A stretch of 64,000 bases of DNA, taken from Edolisoma coerulescens (Eukaryota; Chordata; Aves; Passeriformes; Campephagidae). The notes under the pieces are model-generated. The model had not been told where the DNA came from and searched no databases. It worked only from the letters and a program-made list of their open reading frames with translations. The stretch is taken from assembly GCA_013397115.1 (NCBI GenBank), contig VWZW01006950.1, positions 248,001 to 312,000 on the forward strand, given 5' to 3'. The position numbers were made by a program, and so were the translations under genes. Each line of letters opens with the position of its first letter. Position 1 is the first letter of the stretch. Below, piece by piece: positions 44,925 to 57,150 of this stretch.

Positions 44925-44950
44925 GATGGAATGGTGGCCAGTTACGTTTG
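44831..44950 (-). CDS. DAB2: DAB2 start-codon exon
   Basis: ATG at 44924-44922 in context CCATC-ATG-T opens MSTEAETTATNSPPEQQ, ending in the lysine-rich SKKEKKK run shared with mammalian DAB2. Coding part 44831-44924; about 26 bases of 5' UTR follow a CCTACAG acceptor at 44951-44952. Donor AGAAAG/GTAAGA in phase 1. Confidence 0.96.
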
Positions 44951-45055
44951 CTGTAGGCTTAAAAATCCAAGTAATTGTTAGAAGATGATCATATTATTTT
45001 ACCTTGAAGAAGAAATACCCTTATTGGAGGTCTTAGTCCATGTCAGTTCCAGTGA

Positions 45056-45180
45056 ACGCTGATGCCTGACAAAGCCTGAAAGCGTAAGGAGTGATCATAT
45101 GGCGAGTCTGACTCGGAGTCGGGCTACGGAGAGCGTGAAGTTATGGCCAGCAGGTGATGAACCCTCACCTCGGTAATACC
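45056..45180. promoter_or_regulatory. Isolated CpG cluster upstream of DAB2 coding exon
   Basis: At least seven CpG in about 100 bases (45083-45172), in a region otherwise almost free of CpG, with a GACTCGGAGTC palindrome at 45110-45120. It lies about 130-230 bases upstream of the start-codon exon. On the minus strand CCGAG/GTGAGG at 45169 resembles a splice donor. Could be an alternative promoter or first exon, or a structured or ancient repeat-derived element; not resolved. Confidence 0.35.
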
Positions 45181-48100
45181 TAAGCAGTAGGTCACACTGA
45201 TCTACATCAACAGGCTGTACTTGCACCAACATGTTTTAATCTGTCAATCTAGCTTTTTTTGCCTTTTAAGGCTATTTATAGAACCTCAGATATTTTGCTC
45301 TATTCTTGTTCAGCTCTGCCAGCTGCATCTCTAAAGTAGAGTAGAAGAGAACGTAAGAAACATTTGCTAGGATCTGTTCCAAACACCCATGAAGATGACA
45401 CCAAAAGACCCAAAAGATGCCAGTAGATATTTTTCATGTTTCTATAACCAGCAAAAGTCTGAGGTTTTACCACCCAACAGGTAAAACCAAATAATTTCCT
45501 TAGGCTGCATACAGACCGTTCCAGTAAAAACACAACAGAACCTCACGCCAAACCCCCCACACACTTAACAGTAATCAAGTAACCTTCAGATTTTCAAAAA
45601 GCCTGCAAGTTGACAAGAAACTATGGACGTTTAGGACTTAACTCTATGCCATGTGACCCTTTTGCTTCTGAGACACAAATTTTAAAATAATCTACAGTCA
45701 CCATGTTTTGGTAAATGCTGAAGCATTCACTCTTACCAAGCAGAGGTACTCAGAGCAGCTTTATAGAGTTATGAAGCTCTGTACCCAGCTAGAAAGAACT
45801 GGACATTCACATCTGCTACAGAAACCATTCTATCAGTCTTCTGTCTGGGGTATTGCAATGGCTGCAGTTAGCCCCTTGAATTTTAGGATAACAAAGGAAG
45901 TCAAGAAATTGTTTAGGTGATTAAATAATTTGGCTTCCCTCTAATTCCCCCGACATCCAGGCAAGCTGCCTTAGATAAAGCCACCCCTTTTATCCAGCAT
46001 TTGAGACACGCTGTGTATGTAGATACAAGTTCTGAACCATTGCATAACCCCTTGCATTAGAAGTTTGTTATTCTCAATAGCCAATTCCTCATTTGCCTTA
46101 GTAACAGCTTATGCTTCACACTTTATTTGAAATTTACTTTCAGGGTTTTGCTCTTACTCCTGCCTTCCCTTCTTCCCTCAGTTTAATGCTAAGTCAATAG
46201 CTAGACTGACTCAACCAGCTTGCCACTAACTGAATAATGGATATCAGTTCTTAACTGATTCTTAACCCAGGAAGAACACAAATTCCTAGATCTTAAAGAG
46301 AGAATTTCACCCTGAAAGCCTCCATTTCCATTTAACCAGAAAGGCCTTTAGGGAACTAGCTGCTTATCTAAGCAAAATTAGATCTAGCTGCTTACCAGAT
46401 GGTTTGTGAATTGCATTTGGCATTGGTCAAGTAAATCAACAGAGATAAGAGTGCTCAAATGGGAAAGAACTGTCAGCTATACCTGTTCTCTTCTGTAAGC
46501 AACTTATCTGGCCATAGCTAGGGAACATTTGATGCAAGGGAACAAAGGTGTTGCTGTGAAAGTTTCAAGTGGTTCTGAGTAGAAATAGATGTCAGAGGAA
46601 GAGTTTGTTTAGCAAGCCATGGTTATTTAAGAAATGTTATCACTGAAAGAGTGGCTCGTGTGTCCATTCTGACAAAAGATCAAGGGCAAAACTATTAAGC
46701 CAACAGGGATTTTGCAGGATACTTGCAACAGTGCTGAAACAGTTTGCACCTATTGAAATCCACATTTTAATCAGATAAAATGAACTCAACTGAATTCTAC
46801 TTCTAGAGTAGCTAAGCTACTTTGCCTGTTAGTATAGTTTTGGGTGGAGATAGCTTTTAGACATAAGCATAAGGAACCCCTCCCTAGATTTATGAAGTCC
46901 TTCAGAAATAATGAAGAAGGAAAGAGTTAAAGTTGGATCATTAGTTAAACACCCACCCCTATATGGAAGATTACTGTTGAGAAAATAGAAGGAAAAGGGC
47001 CAGAAGAGAGAAGGAAGACTTGCTCTCAAGAAGCTAAGTTATAGTTTAAAGACATTCTGCCCAGTTCCATGCTGGAAAGAAGAAATAAGAACCTCAAGGC
47101 ACTGAGTCCTGCCTGTCAGTGGTCCTCCTTCCCCTAATTAGTAGAGCTACACCCAGCTCTGGTGTTACACAACTTTCACATATTAAAGGAAAATTAAGAG
47201 GCAATAAAAAGTAAAAAACTTAGGAAGGAGTAAGTATGCACAAGCAAGACCTCACTTTGGCAACTGTAAAATGGTCAATATCTATATGTACAGCTGCCAT
47301 CTTTAACTCAAGGCATCACTGGTGATGATTGCCATCTGCCTCCATTGTATGGAAGTCAGATTACTTTTACAGACTCAGACAACAAAAAACCCACAGTGGA
47401 GGAAGATGGGAAGGGATGTAGAGAAGTCTGGCTGAACCTTTGCAAATACCCCTTCTTACTATGAAAAAGCTCATTCTTAGTGTTAGCAATGCAATTCTAG
47501 GTTAGTGAGGGCCTTTTGGCCGCTTTACAGGACCCACTCTCATATTTGAGATCTGGCAAAACTCATGTCCCCTGGTGAGATTTCACAGTACATGATGGTC
47601 ATTTATCATACCTTTGGAGAACTTGGTGTCTTTGAGAATCACCTCAGAAACATGAGAATTAGTGAAACTAAGAATGTAATGACAGACAAAGGCAACCTTA
47701 ATACCTGTTTGTATTTTAAATGACTACTTCTTGATATTTGAGTTAAGCCACATGTCTAGCACAAAAATGCCTCAGGCTCCACCTTAAAGTTTCGCTGGGG
47801 TGGGGGGCAACATGTAGCTTGAGCTAGCAGCAATTTATTCTGCTCAATATAAAAGAGTCTCAACCAGAACTAAATATGGATTCTGTGCTTTACACTCAAG
47901 CTAAAGCTCTGCAAGGTCTTCATCATACTTAAGTTTGTGTTATCTTAATGGAAAGTGCTGGTGTTCTTTACAGGAAAGTAGCTAAAATAAAGTTTAAATC
48001 TGTTTGTTACTTGGAGGCTTTCTTTCACAGTACTCAGCCTCTTAGAATTTCCTTACTCCAGTAAGGCAACAAGACTAGAATTGTTCTCTTACACTTTGAT

Positions 48101-51100
48101 TTTGACTCTCAAAAGAGTCAGCCAGTAAGCATGGCAGGGTTAGAGGTGCATGTGCTTTTATGCAAGGGTGCAAGGACAGTCGTGCCTTCAGATATACTGG
48201 CGTAGTAAAGAACAAGGTCATTCCCCCAGCAACTGTCGGCACTTAGTTTAAAGCAGTTTGAATCTTGTCCGTGTAGATGGGTCCATTGGTATCACCACAC
48301 CTTAATTACTCACTATGCAGTTGTATGGTCCATCTTCATTACTGTGCTAAATGCACTGTTTCAAAAATCTAAAGACTACAGATTTAGAAATGCTGCCACC
48401 TTGGGAGACAAACCAAACTCTGCCTGTATCACTGGATATATATCACACACATTTAGCTCACCCACTTTTCAATTTACTCCAGAAAGGGCTTGTAAAGAGA
48501 CCACTAATAATATCTTATTCCTTTCCTTTAGGGACTATGCTGTGAAAAGCAGATAGATACTGTGACTCCTCAGAAAATCACCATGTCAGGTCCTCAACAC
48601 ACAGTCCTTGAAGTACTTGCTACCTACTGTCTCAAGTCAGACTACTCTCCATTCGAGCATTGTAACTCATTTCTACACATTTACCTTAGGGAAGTCTGTC
48701 TTATAGCTTTTGGCACACTGTGCCCTTGGTGTCTTCTCTGAACTCTCTACAGGGAGGGCTGTCAGTAACGACAAGTCATCCCTGAAATACCTGTTTCTAA
48801 GCAAGACTTGGAAGATCATGCCAAACAATTTTCTTAAGCAACATTTAGTTTCCCTTAGAGATGCTTTTACAGATATCTTTTGTTTGAGCAAGGGGTGGCA
48901 ACATGATAGATACCCTTAATGATTATGTTTTTGTCCTGTGCACAAGTGAATTGAGAATCTTCATTATGGCTGTAATCTGTCACGGGATTAAGGACCGAAC
49001 AGAATCCTCACCAACAAACAGGCTTTTTCCCCCCATCAGCAGACAGAGATAAATGTCTCAAAGTTGATGAGAGGTTATCTGAGAAGAGGTTAGGGACACC
49101 CAAAAAGTCAGAGGCAGATAAGCTAAACATCTGCTCAGCAGCCTAATACTTTGTCCTCTTCATAGCCTGTGCTCCTTCTTTGCCCCTACAAGTACATGAT
49201 TCAGCTTAAACAACTATTGCATGTAAATATTAACCTTGAATTAGAATCTGCAAGGCCGGGAGAGGACAAGAGAAGCTTTTACTGCCAAGTGAAATATAGC
49301 CTGTTAGGATGAAGTAGTAACAGGAAGCACAGCAATAGTTCAACGGCTGAACATGCATCTGAGGCAGGTTGTTTCCTCCCCCACTGTTCTTGAAGAGCTA
49401 GTCAGGTTCTTCTGGTTAGAAAATTGTATTTGTGAATTCAAGACTTTAGTTTCCAAGCTAAGAAGATAGAATAAAGGCTAAACAGAAATTTGCACAATGA
49501 CTAGCAAGAGTCGAAGTTGTAAAGGCAGATAGTCTGTTATCAGTAAATTATCTTGACTGGCAGCCTTCTGCTCATCTCAGGAGTATAATACTGCATTTGT
49601 GTGAGCCCCTGTAGGGCTGACTGAAATTTACGTTAACAACTCCCCATCTGATTATCACATTTTCTGCTCAATTCCTGCTTCAATGGTAGTAGCCTTGAGA
49701 AGCCCTAGGCATGCATTAATAAATCAAAAATCAGACTTTAGCTTTTTAAACAGGCTCATTCATGCTGAGGAGTCAAATAAAATATAATCTTAAATGTTTT
49801 CTTTCATTACTAGAACACCCATTGCTCTGGTATCTGACAGTGTCTAAAGAGTTCAAGTTGAATAAACCTTCTGTAGCATGACACAAGAGATTATAATGAT
49901 TTAGATGGAACATTCCAGATGCTAGTTCTGATGCAAGCACTGACATTGGTCTATTTGCTCTATTAAAACAATCAAACTATTCTGTTACAAACCAGCATAT
50001 CCAGCAACTATTACCCATGAGAAGTTATAGCCTTACCTACAGGTGGGTTATACATGATGTGTTCACACTTATACATAACAAGTATCTGCTTGAAGGCAAG
50101 AAAGTTCATAGTCAGCTTGGGAACTATTCACCTCCAGTTTTAGCCATGTCTGGAATGCAAGAGCAGCATTACTTGTCAGAAAGATGACTGAATACATACT
50201 TTTATACTGCAGAGTCTAACCAAAGGTCCTGTGGTTGGTCTTGTAAGAGAGATAACTGAAAAGGATATTAAACTACACAGCCTGGCAAGTGCACGTATCT
50301 GTCATTCCCAAAATTCAGTGAGGTCTAGATTAGCAATGCACCCATCACTCAGTTCAAAAACCCTGTTTAACTGTCCTGCTTAGACTGTAGATTGGTAGAA
50401 ATATGATTTGTGTTCAAGAGATTATTTGCTTGATATCAGGACTTTAGTTAAACCAGGTGCTTACCTGTTGGACCAAGTATTTCTAGAATAACAGGATATG
50501 ACTTGTGGGAACTTCTGTGCGATTTGCTTTTTAAGCCCTGTTTGATATTTTGTCTTCTTACCCAACTGGTGGATTGATATTTTGTTGAAGTATTAAAGGC
50601 AGACTTACGCCAAGGACTTCCCTCTCAACGCAAATACCAGTTTGGAATAAACTACAAAGTACTTACAAATTGCAGTATGTGGAGCATAGTCCAGCTGTCT
50701 TCATCATGTATAACCAGTAATGAGAAACAGGGAAGGGTGACCTTCATCTTCTTAGTAGGATAGAGGTACAGAGTTGGATGCATCAGGGAATACTTCCCTC
50801 ATGCTGCTCCCTTCCCTAGCACCAACTACAAAGTAGATAAAAGTCTTAGTACACTAATGAGCCATGTCAGCTACAGATGTTGGCATGTACCATTGCTGGT
50901 GCAGGATCATGCCTGTGAAACCACACAGGCGTCTCACCGTTTTCAGCCAACTTGCCAACTGCTATTTCATCAGTTGAACAGAACGGTCTGTTCTCATCAC
51001 ATCAGTCTCCTCGGAACCTCTTGGTTTTTAGCAAGAACACAGGAATTCAAACTTAGTTCCCGAAAGTGTTTTCCACACACTTGAATCACAGCCAAGAGAA

Positions 51101-54100
51101 TATCACTAAGTTAGCAGCTGGGACTGAACAGGTCACAGAGTTCAAGTGGTGCAATTGGATTGGTACTTTTTGTCATTCTACTATGCTTTTAAGCACTTGA
51201 TTTCTCATAAGATAATTAGTTACTTGTCAACCCAGCTACCACAGTAGCTCTATTTTGGATTTTTCTTCCCCTTGTCCTGGAAATAAATATATCTTTTGCA
51301 GGAAGATTAAAACAGGGGCTCAAGAGTAGTGACCAGTTTAAATAAGTTGTACCTGATTAATAACATGTAACAATATAAATTAACAAGTGAAAAGCATTTA
51401 ATGAGCTAGTGCTGTCTTGTTCCCTGAAAACTTGATCACAAGATGAAGGAAACTAGCACTGCCATAGTCTATTTGATAGAGTTATTTTTCAGCCAGGAGC
51501 TTCAGTATCCAAAGGTAGTGTCCAGATATCTAGCTAGTCCACCTTAAACTGTAAGTTGTTCCAGGAATAAGACAGCATGCTGCAACAAGTCTTGATAGGA
51601 GCCTTTCCAATCTCTGTCCATCAGCTATGCTAACCTATTAGTGAATTTCTTGAATTAAGAAATCCCTTCATTTTTAGTACCAGCGATACCAACCTCTGAA
51701 ATCCAGATTCTTCCTTTAGAAAGAAATTGAAAGGGCATACTGGGATACCTTTCTTGATAGAGAGCTATTACTTTGGTAATAGACTTATTAGATTATATAT
51801 TCATATAATCCACAAGAATTTTCTTCCTGTCCGCCTTCAAGAAAGACAGCATGTTTTGCAACCTGCTAAGGGACCACTCCTCTATACCTCTCTCCAATTT
51901 CCAGTTCGGAAGCCTCATAAATTAGTGGCACCTGAGCCGGAGCTTAGCTGTCTGCTCTAGTTATTTCTAAGGAAAGCATCACCTGCCCACGGGATGGGGA
52001 ATCTCAAGCAATATGGCTTCAGTGCCTACAGCTCAACCTTCTATCAATATTCCTTGCTGAGACTCACGGGGTATACCAAACAACATGGAAGCAAAGCAGT
52101 TGTTATTCAAGGCAGCTAGTATTTACTCAGATGCAACTGAGTTTGAACTGAACAACAAATCAAGCACTTCATTTCCAACTGTACTCCTAAGGCCCTCCTG
52201 CCTAGAGGGTCTGCTTCTGATCTTCTTGCTTGTTAGTATAGTGAAGGACTCTTGCCAAAACCCATGCTTTTCACCCCTCCTTCTCAGAGCAGGGACTTGA
52301 CACATATTGAAGCTGTTATCATAGGTTATTTCAGCTGCATACAGTTAACTGTCCACTTCCGGAACAGTTATCCTTCTTTGCAGTTCAGGTATATGCAAGC
52401 TGTACTGAGAGACATTGCATATGTTCTGCACAGTTTACACTGAACTGTGTTTTCTACCTGTTCACAAATTTATCTGTATGAGAAATAGGATTTTCCTGTA
52501 TTATTCTTGCAGTCACACAGCCTAAACCCATATAATCCTGGCCGTGTTGTTGAGTACTGCAGTTTGCTTACCCAGCCTGGTTATCCCATGAGCAGCCAAA
52601 AGCCTATCATTAAACATTCATTTCAGCAGTAATTGAAGAGCTCTCCACCTACTCGCCGGATACTGTGCCTCTCGATACACAAATTGTAGCAGTTACTGTC
52701 ACAGGAGTCACTCCATACTGCCTCTTGTAAGAGATGCAAATTATGTTCATTATGTATTCTAAGAAGACTGATGAAAATTCTGCCTGAAGAGCCTACTTGC
52801 TGTAGGCTCTTCTTCAGCAGCTCCAGTCCTGTTAGGTATTATGAAGCATACTGCTTAATGGAAGGGTTACTCTTGCCTTCAAGATTAGTTATTACCAAGG
52901 CCCCCAGCTCTCCTTGTATATGCAGCAAAAAAGGCAATGAATAACTACACAAGACTCAAATTTTAAAAGGCGGTACAGAAAGATCTGTACCAGAGATTAG
53001 AAAGGATTAACCAGGATTTTCAGAGTTCCACTACAGCTCTCACAGTAGATGTCCTACTGGACAGCTAGTAAAGTTTCACAGATGACAGCGTTTCCCTATC
53101 AGTAACTGTAGTTGCACATATTAGAGGAAGTTTATACTATTGTTCCTAAATCCAGACTATAAAGTAAGCTTCACCAGGTTGTCTCTAACTTCCCATTGCT
53201 ATGATGATCTTGACAGCGTATTATAGGGGTGCCCCCATCCCTCAGAAGCATACAAGGAGAAGCATCAGATCTAGAGTTTACCTTCCATCAACCAGGGTAG
53301 CTGTTGTTTGCAGACAGATCTGTGATTCAAGCTGCTAGAAAACTAGTCCTTACTCATACAGTGACCTTTGTGCCTTGCCTCAAAGCACAAGTGACCATGT
53401 TCTGACAGGGCACAGAAGAGATCTGTAAGGTAGAAAAACAGGTTGCAATGTTAAAACTACATCTGTAGTGCTCCCAGCTTCTTTTTTCCCCTCCTAAGAG
53501 GAAAGTTTCATCCTTAGGCACTTTAGCCATGGGGCAGGTATATTAAAGTTGTGAGGCACAGCAGCATTAGCACTTTAGAATAGACTTTGCTGGAGGCACA
53601 ACTTCCTAGCTGACATTGTCATGAAGCCTCCTGACTGTCAAGGGGAAGGTCCATTATCCCGTCTCTTAGGCCTACTTTTTCTGGTCAAGAGATAATCCTC
53701 ATTTTACTGCTTAAGGATGCAACGTGAACTGACAGAACAGCAGGAATTCACCTCCAAGGCCAATAATCTGCCCTTAACTGGCCCTGTAATGTCTGAGCTT
53801 TTAGATTTAAGGGGACATGTACCAGCTATGAAGCTGTATTAAAAACTTTTAAAACTAATTTAAAAATCATACAGATAATTAGGGGTAAAAATCTGCAGGG
53901 CATTTTAGCTGAGACACTTCATCCTCAAGCACTCCAGAGCATATGCAAGGCAAATTCTTTCAGATGAGGGGAGACTAGGATGGTCTATGTCTCCATCAGC
54001 CAGGGCTGAGAAGACCTGGATGGGAGAAGATGCTTTGTTCAGCACTCAACTGCCCACCTTGTATGAACAAGGTAATCCTGTTGAAACTGGTACCTCTTGT

Positions 54101-56460
54101 TTATTGACTAGGCCTGACAGTGTGCTTCATCCAGCATCTTTATAACCCTGAGACCCTTGAACCCAGGCACAGCCTCAGAATCAGATTTCTAATGCCAGTT
54201 TTTCTTCTCGGTTACAATCCTTAGACACCTTATTCTATTTGATCTCTTTAACATAATCCCAATTTGTACTTCTGTGGAGTCCATGCTGAGATACTGAGTA
54301 AAGGCTTATGCCTGTTTGTGTTTCACAAACAGAGCAGAAACTCATTAAGACCTCTTAGCAATTCCCCATCCCTGTGGTATCATCTTGATTCTATTAACAA
54401 GCCATTAGTCTACATGCAAGATCTAAGTTTTTTCTCCAAAATCCCTGCAGATTACAAGTTACCTTCATGTTTCTTCATCATTTCTTTTGGCAGAATCTAG
54501 CCAGTAAGCAGAATTTGCATCAGCACTGTTTCCAGATCAAGATGGCTTTCTCTAGATGTGGAATTTATTGCTCTGTACAGGAAAATTCCTGCTTCTGTAG
54601 TGATCACATATTGCTATCCTTGCTAAATAAAGTCCAGAAGCATTCCCAAGAACAATGTTAACCCAGCTGGTCACACAAATTTCCTAAAAGTGTGAGATTT
54701 ACTAGGAAAGGAGAGCATCAATAGGAGAGAAAAATCAGCAGGTTTGGCAACAATACCCAACAACTACAGTATATTAGTGCACTTTTACATCATATCTCAA
54801 GCTATGGCTTTTCTCCTTTGATTTTTAAGCATCCACACTAGATTCACCCTTCCTTGACATTAAGTACATTTATTTGCTTTCCCATAGAGACAAAAACCTA
54901 CCCTTTCCATACATTATATTCACCTGCTTGAATGTTTCTTCTCATATTTCTTTGTGAAATAAAGGTCTTAAGCAAGACGTATAAGAAGTATACCCATAGC
55001 AGCTACTGATCTGCAGTGTGCAGGTAGTTTAACAAGTAATACCTTTCTCAATGAGAAAATAGATGTTGGACTGCAGCTATGTAGACATACTTAGCAGCAT
55101 TGTAGAAGGTATATGGTAGATTAGACAATCATCTTTACCTTCACAAAAAGAAACTGATGCCAGATACATAAAGCTTGAAGGACTTGGCATTCACTCCCTT
55201 TTACACTGAGCTTTCCTATGCACCAAATCATGAGGTTTGCTAGTTATGCTTCTGTTCTGATGACTCACCTGACATTCATTTAGCACTCTCATCCCCCTTA
55301 CCATTGCTACCATTTGGTTGTCCTCCTTCCAATGCAAGCTTATTATTAATAAAAATTCCTGCTTCAGACTTGACCACATCCTCACACCATCCAGGGAATT
55401 TTAAAAAGGTGATTATGCCTCAAGACACATTGCACTGGATGCTACCACAGTGATTCTTTGAACAGATGTGGTGGATGACTTCCTCAGACAATCCTCAGCT
55501 GGAAAGATTTTCTTTGGACTGCAATTCATGTCTCCAGTTAGCCTCACCTACCTCCTGGAAGGTCCTAGTGGAAGCTGACCCGAAGACCTGCTAGCATTAT
55601 AATTGCCTAGCAGGTCACTCTCAGACACAATAACATACTTTCAATTTAACATTGCCTGTCAAGTCTTCACAGCAAACTAGAATACACATCTTCATAATTA
55701 ATTTTCTCTAATTGAATCTGCATCTTTAATTTTGTCTATTTACACAGGTGTTGCCATCCCAGAGAATACCTATGCCCATTCTTTAGCGTACAGTGGGCAA
55801 ATCTAAGCCTACATGCTCTCAAGTTTGGTTAATTTTGGGCAGCCTTGTTTATGGAAGTTACAGAAGACTTCTGAAGAAAAAAATGTACCTTTTTAAGGCA
55901 AACTAGCTTAATTAAGAGAAGACTTTAAAAATTTCTGACTCTGAAAATAATAAAATCATCAGCCTTACCAGTGGATTTGTAGTAAGCTTTCGAGTAATCA
56001 GCCTCAACATTTTTGAGGGGTAAAAGCTCTGTTACAGAGAAGTCAAGCTGAAGAAGTGTGGCTATGTCAGCAACACCTGCATTTATCTTATGGCTCACTG
56101 CACTGGCACCCTCCCAACATTAAGTGTCACCATATGATGACATTAGACTTTATATATCATCACCTGACAAGTCAGTTTCTCTGTCAAGGTAGAAGACTAA
56201 TTCCAGATAATCGTCGACATCTACAGCTACCCCAATTTACCCCAGACCGAAATAGCATGCAGAAATTCACTGGCAGACAGAAGAGCGCTCACAAGGATAC
56301 TCCATCCAAAACCAGAACAAAACCCTACTCCTGCTTCACAGCATCCTAACCTGTGCTAATCATTCTCGCTGCTATTAGAGAGAATCTTTCATATTAGTTA
56401 TTGATTATAACTAATTAGTTACAGGAAACAGGAAAATTAGTGTTTATATACTTAATCTAT
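45181..56460. other. DAB2: DAB2 intron 1, no gene or repeat recognised
   Basis: About 11 kb inside the first intron. No CR1, LTR, microsatellite run or exon-like frame was recognised on either strand, unlike the C9 introns. One perfect hairpin at 52786-52812 is listed separately. Confidence 0.5.
52780..52820. repeat. Perfect 11-bp hairpin in DAB2 intron 1
   Basis: GAAGAGCCTAC (52786-52796) and GTAGGCTCTTC (52802-52812) pair perfectly around TTGCT. A further CTGC/GCAG pair (52780-52783 with 52817-52820) extends the stem across a small internal loop. Shorter than a typical pre-miRNA stem. Confidence 0.75.
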
Positions 56461-56499
56461 TTAATGATTTTAACCCCATTACCTCCACGCACAAAACCG

Positions 56500-57150
56500 A
56501 AAACGCTCTTTTAATTGCTTTGCTCTCATGCTTCCCCCGGTCATCCGCCTCTCCGGAGCCGCGGGCAGGATGCGGGCGGCTTCCCCCCCACCTCAGCCGG
56601 GACATGTTCCCCNGGCCCGGCACACACAGCCCCCCCGGCGCCCCATCCGTGACAGCGCCCACCCCGCAGGGGTACCCGCGCCCCGCCGCAGGCACCGACT
56701 GTCACGTCGTCGCGGATAAAGCTCCTTCCCCCGGTGACAGCTCCTTCACCCCCGCATCACCCCCTNTCAGATTAGTTAGCCACTCACAGCGAGCGATATG
56801 GTTTTAATCAGATGCTGGCAGCTGAGGACTACCCAGGAATGCGCTGTGATGTTTTTGCTGCTTGGTCTTGGCTACTCCCCCTCAACGTGTCCGTGCTCAC
56901 AAATTTAACCCCTTGCGAGCCGCCGCTCCGGCCGCTGCTGTGGGGGCGGGAGGGGGCTGTGGGCCGGGNNNNNNNNNNNNNNNNNNNNNNGGGCGGTCGG
57001 AGCCCCACGGGGGACACGGGGGAGGGAAGTGGAGTGAGAGACAGGCGGACCCTGCGGGGACAGGGAATCGTGTGGCCCCCACAAATCGCAGGGCACAGGT
57101 ATTTCTCTCTCTCAGGCAGCAATGGGCTCGGCACTCTCTTCTAGAAAGCG
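56500..57150 (-). promoter_or_regulatory. DAB2: CpG island, probable DAB2 promoter and first exon
   Basis: Abrupt change to GC- and CpG-rich sequence with Sp1-like GGGGGCGGGA near 56942 and no clear TATA box. It sits 12 kb upstream of the DAB2 start-codon exon, whose acceptor requires an upstream non-coding exon. Minus-strand CGCT/GTGAGT near 56788 is one possible first-exon donor. Undetermined bases at 56613, 56766 and 56969-56990 are typical of GC-rich assembly loss. Open frames here (for example 56812-57144, 56829-57134) cross the gap and are not credible genes. Confidence 0.55.
56969..56990. other. Sequence gap (22 N) in the CpG island
   Basis: Twenty-two undetermined bases between GGGCCGGG and GGGCGGTCGG. 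Confidence 0.95.

Noticed and set aside
45056..45180. Box C/D snoRNA (GTGATGA near 45154 and CTGA near 45199)
   Set aside because: No terminal stem brings the boxes together, and the spacing and C'/D' boxes do not fit.
56812..57144. Open frames on both strands in the GC-rich block
   Set aside because: They run through 22 undetermined bases and owe their length to GC richness, with few stop codons; no recognisable product.
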